A DNA stretch of 64,000 nt from an uncultured Paracoccaceae bacterium (GTDB lineage: Bacteria; Pseudomonadota; Alphaproteobacteria; Rhodobacterales; Rhodobacteraceae), in assembly GCA_947502145.1 (NCBI GenBank), contig CANMYO010000001.1, forward strand, positions 1,667,501 to 1,731,500, given 5' to 3'. Shown one piece after another: positions 60,335-64,000 of this stretch. The position numbers and the translations under genes were made by a program. Under the pieces are notes generated by a model. It was not told where the DNA came from. It made no database searches and saw only the letters and a list, made by a program, of their open reading frames with translations. How positions within the stretch are numbered: position 1 is the stretch's first letter; the number at the start of each line of letters is the position of its first letter.

Positions 60335-61567
60335 TTAGGCGCGCGGGTTTCGTTTGACGGGCGCGCCGCCTGCAAAGGTATTGACCGCGTGGTAGCTGAT
60401 GGGTTCCTCCTGCATTTGCAGGTGCAGGCCGTCGTCGGTGTAGGGATGAGCAAGGGCAAGGGCTTCGTCCACGTCGATGCCGAGACCAGGGGCCGTAGGG
60501 ACAGGGATATAGCCATTGTCCACCGTAAGCGCGTTCTTGATCAGCGCAAAGTGAAAGTCTGTCTCGATGGTTTCGGCCATCAGGATGTTGGGTACCGCCG
60601 CGCCAAGCTGGACATTGGCCGCCCATTCGATCGGACCGGCATAGAGATGCGGTGCGATTTGCGCGTTATGGGCCTGCGCGAGTGTGGCGAGTTTGACGCC
60701 CTCCCAGATGCCGCCGGCCCGCCCCAATGCGGGCTGCAATATCCGCGCACCCTGTCGCAGCGCGGTTGCAAACTCCGCCATCGTGGTGAGCCGTTCACCG
60801 GTCGCAACAGGGATCGTGGTATGCGCGGCAACGTCCGAAAGGTCGGCGTCCGGGGGGATGGGTTCTTCGAACCAGAGCGGTTGGTAGGGTTCAAGTGCCT
60901 TCGCAAGTCTGATCGCGCCGCCGGTCGAAAACTGTCCGTGGGTGCCGAAAAGCAGATCCGCCTTGTGACCAACGGCCTTGCGGATGGTAGCGCAGAACTG
61001 CTTTGACAGGTCAATATCGTAGAGCGACGGCTGGTGCCCGCCCCGGATGGTGTAGGGACCGGCGGGGTCGAATTTCACTGCCGTATAGCCATCTGCCACG
61101 CGGTCCGCTGCTGATTGTGCAGCCATCTCTGGGTCAGCCCAAAACGCTGGCAGCGGATGGTCATCGCGTGGGTAGAGATAAGTATAGGCGCGGATGCGGT
61201 CATTCATGCGACCGCCAATCAGCGCGTGCACGGGCCGGTCGCGATCTTTTCCCAGGATGTCCCAACAGGCCATTTCAAGTCCCGAAAATGCCCCCATGAC
61301 TGTCAGATCAGGGCGTTGGGTGAACCCCGCAGAATAGGCGCGGCGAAACATCAGCGCGATGTTTTCCGGATTTTCCTCTGCCATATGCCGGGCAAAGACA
61401 TCCCGGATCACATGGGTCATGGCGGCGGGACCGACGCTGCTGGCATAGCATTCGCCCCATCCGGTAATGCCGGTATCGGTCGTGACCTTGACCAGTATCC
61501 AGTAGCGTCCGCCCCAACCCGGTGCCGGGGGGGCTGTTTCGATGATGTCAAGGTCACTAAGTTTCAT
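60335..61567 (-). CDS. Mandelate racemase/muconate lactonizing enzyme family protein, probable sugar-acid dehydratase
   Basis: A 410-residue enolase-superfamily member, ATG 61567 (MKLSDLDIIETAPPAPGWGG). The barrel contains YTAVKFDPAGPYT (base Lys), LLFGTHGQF, PLWFEEPIPP (metal Glu), IPVATGERLT (metal Glu) and QIAPHLYAGP (base His). The pattern resembles aldonate/aldarate dehydratases or cycloisomerases such as the galactarolactone group. It should convert a sugar acid to a 2-keto-3-deoxy acid or lactone. It is divergent from a GNAT gene. Exact substrate unknown. Confidence 0.87.
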   Translation of the reverse strand: MKLSDLDIIETAPPAPGWGGRYWILVKVTTDTGITGWGECYASSVGPAAMTHVIRDVFARHMAEENPENIALMFRRAYSAGFTQRPDLTVMGAFSGLEMACWDILGKDRDRPVHALIGGRMNDRIRAYTYLYPRDDHPLPAFWADPEMAAQSAADRVADGYTAVKFDPAGPYTIRGGHQPSLYDIDLSKQFCATIRKAVGHKADLLFGTHGQFSTGGAIRLAKALEPYQPLWFEEPIPPDADLSDVAAHTTIPVATGERLTTMAEFATALRQGARILQPALGRAGGIWEGVKLATLAQAHNAQIAPHLYAGPIEWAANVQLGAAVPNILMAETIETDFHFALIKNALTVDNGYIPVPTAPGLGIDVDEALALAHPYTDDGLHLQMQEEPISYHAVNTFAGGAPVKRNPRA

Positions 61568-61592
61568 GACACAAACCCATTTGGAGGTATTC

Positions 61593-62024
61593 ATGCCCGA
61601 GCAGAGCACGCTTCGTGTTTTGGGTCCAGATGATCTTGACCTGTTGATGTCCGTCACTCCGGGACTGTTTGATGCGCCGATGGACCGGGTGCAATCAGCG
61701 GCGTTCCTGCGCGATCCACTGCATGAGATCGTGCTGGCGTTTGACGCAGACCTGGCCGTTGGGATGGCAACGGGGACGGTGCTGCTGCACCCAGACAAAC
61801 CCCCGGCGATGTTCATCAACGAAATCGGCGTGCGCGATGGTTATCTGCGCCGGGGCATCGCCACACGTGTCACCGAAAAGTTGATCGAGATCGCCCGTGG
61901 GCGGGGATGTCGGGGGATATGGCTTGGCACCGAAAGCGACAATGACGCCGCACTTGGGCTTTATCGCAGCATGAAGGCCGACGAGGTAACGGGTTCGTTT
62001 TTCGGCTGGGACGATGCGTTGTAG
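61593..62024 (+). CDS. GNAT family N-acetyltransferase
   Basis: A 143-residue GNAT, ATG 61593 with GGAGG five bases upstream. The acetyl-CoA loop is RRGIATRVTEKLIEIARGRG and the catalytic-strand region is FINEIGVRDGYL. The size and NEIGV...LYRSM pattern resemble AAC(3)-I-type aminoglycoside acetyltransferases, but a resistance role is not established. Confidence 0.82.
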   Translation: MPEQSTLRVLGPDDLDLLMSVTPGLFDAPMDRVQSAAFLRDPLHEIVLAFDADLAVGMATGTVLLHPDKPPAMFINEIGVRDGYLRRGIATRVTEKLIEIARGRGCRGIWLGTESDNDAALGLYRSMKADEVTGSFFGWDDAL

Positions 62025-62027
62025 TGG

Positions 62028-62702
62028 TCAGGTGCCGGGCCCAAGGGCGGCGGCGCGCTGACGCAACTTGGCTGCGGCCACCGGGTCCGGGTCACGGCCG
62101 GTAAAGCCCTGCAAGTAGGGTTCAAGCCGGGACATGCGCAGCGCCATCGTCTCGCGCACTTCAAGCGCGTGATACCCAAGTTGCATGAAATACAGTATCC
62201 GCGCGCGCGCATCGGCATCAACAGGCGCATAGTCGTGGCGCAGGAACATGTCGCGGATGGCGTCCAGCCGCGCATCGTCGGCGGCGTCCACGCGGGCGCG
62301 CAGAGCAGTGTCGCGCCGGGACCATTCGCGCACTGCGAAATCCAACCCGCTGTCAAACAGGGCGGGGTTGATGAAACAAAAGAAGAAGTTGCACAGCGCG
62401 CCTGAAATGTTCTGCGCCGGCTGCGCACAGTGTTCAACAATCTGGGCGGTGTTACGGGCCGACCATTCATCCAGAAGGGCATTCAGCAAATCGCCGCGCC
62501 CTTCAAAATACCAATAGAAGCTGGATCGTGATACGCCCAGTTTTTGACTGAGAGAGAGGATCTTTACCTCTGCCACACCATCATTGACAAGCGCGTCCCG
62601 CGCGATGTTCAGCCAGTCATTCCGGGTTACCTTGATGTGGCCGACAAGGGGTTCCTTGTCGGGGTCATTGCGATGCAGCATGGGCGTTGCGCGACTGGAC
62701 AT
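62028..62702 (-). CDS. TetR family transcriptional regulator
   Basis: A 224-residue regulator. The HTH is EVKILSLSQKLGVSRSSFYWYFEGRGDLLNA (paraphrased; residues about 45-75). The C-terminal domain includes DFAVREWSRRD. It lies between the sugar-acid dehydratase region and the mannitol-dehydrogenase gene and is 3 bp from the convergent GNAT stop. Confidence 0.9.
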   Translation of the reverse strand: MSSRATPMLHRNDPDKEPLVGHIKVTRNDWLNIARDALVNDGVAEVKILSLSQKLGVSRSSFYWYFEGRGDLLNALLDEWSARNTAQIVEHCAQPAQNISGALCNFFFCFINPALFDSGLDFAVREWSRRDTALRARVDAADDARLDAIRDMFLRHDYAPVDADARARILYFMQLGYHALEVRETMALRMSRLEPYLQGFTGRDPDPVAAAKLRQRAAALGPGT

Positions 62703-62833
62703 GCGCTGCTTTCTGAAGGCGTGACGGCGGTTCCCGCCCGCGTATGGATTGCATGATGCAAGTCTGTGAGGTGGGATTCGTCAAGTACTACGGGGCAGAC
62801 GTGGCCATTGCGGTGGCGTGGCGTCCTGCGGGG

Positions 62834-64000
62834 TCAGGGATCTGGCAGCGCCTGGATCAGCGCGTCAATGCGCTTTGACCGGGGGCCGCCGGCGTTTGCA
62901 ATGGCCAGCAGGGCGTCCGCATTTGGGTCGGCCAAGGCATCCTTGCGTGCGGCCTTGTCGATCACAAACTCTGCCCAGGCGGGCAATACCGATGCGGCCG
63001 CGGGTGCAGAGGCCGCCGCTTTGATCGTTGTCAGAATGCGAATCGGCAGCTTGAGCGATCCGTCCATCGCGATTTGGTCAAGGCGATGTGCAAGAGAGGC
63101 GTTTTCGAACCGCATCACAAGAGAATTTGCGTATTGGTCTGCATCTGCAGCGCTTGCCATTGGCAGTGTGCTTGCGGCTTCGGCCATCAATTGCGAGGCG
63201 GCGGCGCGCAGGTTCGGGTCGGCAATCGCCTCGTGCACGTAGGTGTGTCCAGAGCGCAGACCTTGATAGGCCAAGAGTGAATGCGCACCGTTCAGCATGC
63301 GTAGCTTGCGCAGCTCGAACGGGGCAACATCGGGGACAAATTGCACGCCCACGGCCTGCCAGTCGGGGTAGGGGGCGTGCAGGCAGTCTTCGACCACCCA
63401 TTCGGTGAAGGCCTCGGTCGCGACGGGGCAGGCATCGGATCGGCCGGTATCCGCCCTGACGGTCTCAATGAAATCCGATGAGGTTGCCGGGACGATCCGG
63501 TCAACCATGGTGTTTGGGAATGCGACCTTTGAGTCCAGATAGGATTGCAGCGACAGCCCTGCCGCCTGTGCAAATTGGGCCACGGCCGCGGCGAGCTTTG
63601 ATCCGTTGCTGGGCAGATTGTCGCAGCTGATCACGTTAATCGGGGCATCGGTTGCCGCCGCACGCGCCGCGAGACCGCGCGCCAGAAAACCGATCGCGGT
63701 GCAGGGCGTGGTGCCAGCCACATCCCGCGCGATCCCGTCATCTGCAAGGTCCAGCGCCCCCCCCGGTGTCAGCGCATAGCCATTTTCGGTGATCGTGAGG
63801 GTCACGGTCGAGACATCAGGTGCCGCAATGGTCGCAATGATGTCGTCCGCATCGGTCGCGCCGGCCAGGACACTGTCGTGCACGTCGATCCAGCGATACT
63901 GCGCGCCATCCGCGTCATTGACCGCCAGCGTGTAGCCGAACCCCTGCGGCGCGAGCAGGTCGCGCATCCTTGTGCTGCGCAATGAGGCCCCAATGATCCG
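62834..64000 (-). CDS. Mannitol dehydrogenase/fructuronate reductase family protein (5' end outside window)
   Basis: At least 389 residues of a polyol-specific long-chain dehydrogenase are visible, entering from the right edge. In-frame residues upstream (RIIGASLRSTRMRDLL) show that the true start is beyond 64000. Motifs are TLTITENGYALT, INVISCDNLPSNG, VAFPNTMVDRIVP and the catalytic LRKLRMLNGAHSLLAYQGL. It interconverts a ketose/keto-acid and its polyol/aldonate with NAD(H). The nearby enolase-superfamily dehydratase suggests a hexuronate or sugar-acid pathway. Confidence 0.88.
   Translation of the reverse strand, partial: RIIGASLRSTRMRDLLAPQGFGYTLAVNDADGAQYRWIDVHDSVLAGATDADDIIATIAAPDVSTVTLTITENGYALTPGGALDLADDGIARDVAGTTPCTAIGFLARGLAARAAATDAPINVISCDNLPSNGSKLAAAVAQFAQAAGLSLQSYLDSKVAFPNTMVDRIVPATSSDFIETVRADTGRSDACPVATEAFTEWVVEDCLHAPYPDWQAVGVQFVPDVAPFELRKLRMLNGAHSLLAYQGLRSGHTYVHEAIADPNLRAAASQLMAEAASTLPMASAADADQYANSLVMRFENASLAHRLDQIAMDGSLKLPIRILTTIKAAASAPAAASVLPAWAEFVIDKAARKDALADPNADALLAIANAGGPRSKRIDALIQALPDP

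Overview
The window looks like chromosome of a marine alphaproteobacterium of the Roseobacter group (Rhodobacterales). This is inferred from the high GC of the flanks, the 736-residue UvrB with family-typical extensions, a taurine-pyruvate aminotransferase, an NDUFS4-like complex I subunit, BKACE, DUF1127 proteins and many small regulator-enzyme pairs. No rRNA, CRISPR array, prophage or replication origin was seen. One tRNA gene, tRNA-Arg(TCT), is present.

Region 1 (1-6.6 kb) is conserved-looking. It holds the 5' part of a class III aminotransferase (probably tpa), a membrane-anchored NYN ribonuclease-like protein, uvrB, a MarR regulator coupled to a deiodinase-like redoxin, and an M29 aminopeptidase followed by a clear terminator.

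Region 2 (6.85-23.6 kb) is the most interesting part. Two long operons run towards each other and overlap by 8 bp at their stop codons. The plus-strand operon encodes an ABC importer, a nucleoside phosphorylase-like enzyme, a ketose 3-epimerase-like TIM barrel, DhaL and DhaK kinase subunits, a LacD-type class I aldolase, an SDR and a fucose/arabinose-isomerase-like protein. The minus-strand operon encodes a thiolase-fold protein without the catalytic Cys and His, a DUF35 Zn-ribbon/OB partner, an acyl-CoA synthetase, a GntR/UTRA regulator and a nucleoside hydrolase. The same palindrome, TTGTATATACAA or TTGTAGATACAA, precedes both operons, and the second copy also faces a divergent MFS gene. I infer one GntR-controlled route for an unidentified, probably nucleoside-derived, sugar compound: import, glycosidic cleavage, isomerisation/epimerisation, C1 phosphorylation and aldol cleavage to DHAP plus an aldehyde, with a CoA-dependent retro-aldol branch.

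Region 3 (23.7-25.1 kb) holds an NDUFS4-like subunit and a BKACE-type beta-keto acid cleavage enzyme.

Region 4 (25.4-57.5 kb) is accessory in character: less GC-rich in many genes, with frequent strand switches and many divergent regulator/enzyme pairs (YafY, TetR, LysR, AraC/GlxA, and a SARP-type domain fused to an alpha/beta-hydrolase). It also has an IS3 remnant fused to an NmrA-like fragment and five copies of a 70-bp dispersed repeat found nowhere else in the window. Notable genes are a methanethiol methyltransferase-like protein near a homocysteine S-methyltransferase, a secreted phytase-type esterase behind a three-unit Pho box, an exported haloalkane dehalogenase-like enzyme, a thiol-dioxygenase-like cupin, an Old Yellow Enzyme and a MATE exporter. 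Several intergenic regions carry well-formed operators.

Region 5 (57.5-64 kb) begins at tRNA-Arg(TCT). A coupled plsC-cdsA pair follows, then a TetR gene, then sugar-acid genes: an enolase-superfamily dehydratase, a GNAT protein, a TetR regulator and a mannitol dehydrogenase/fructuronate reductase-family gene that runs off the window.
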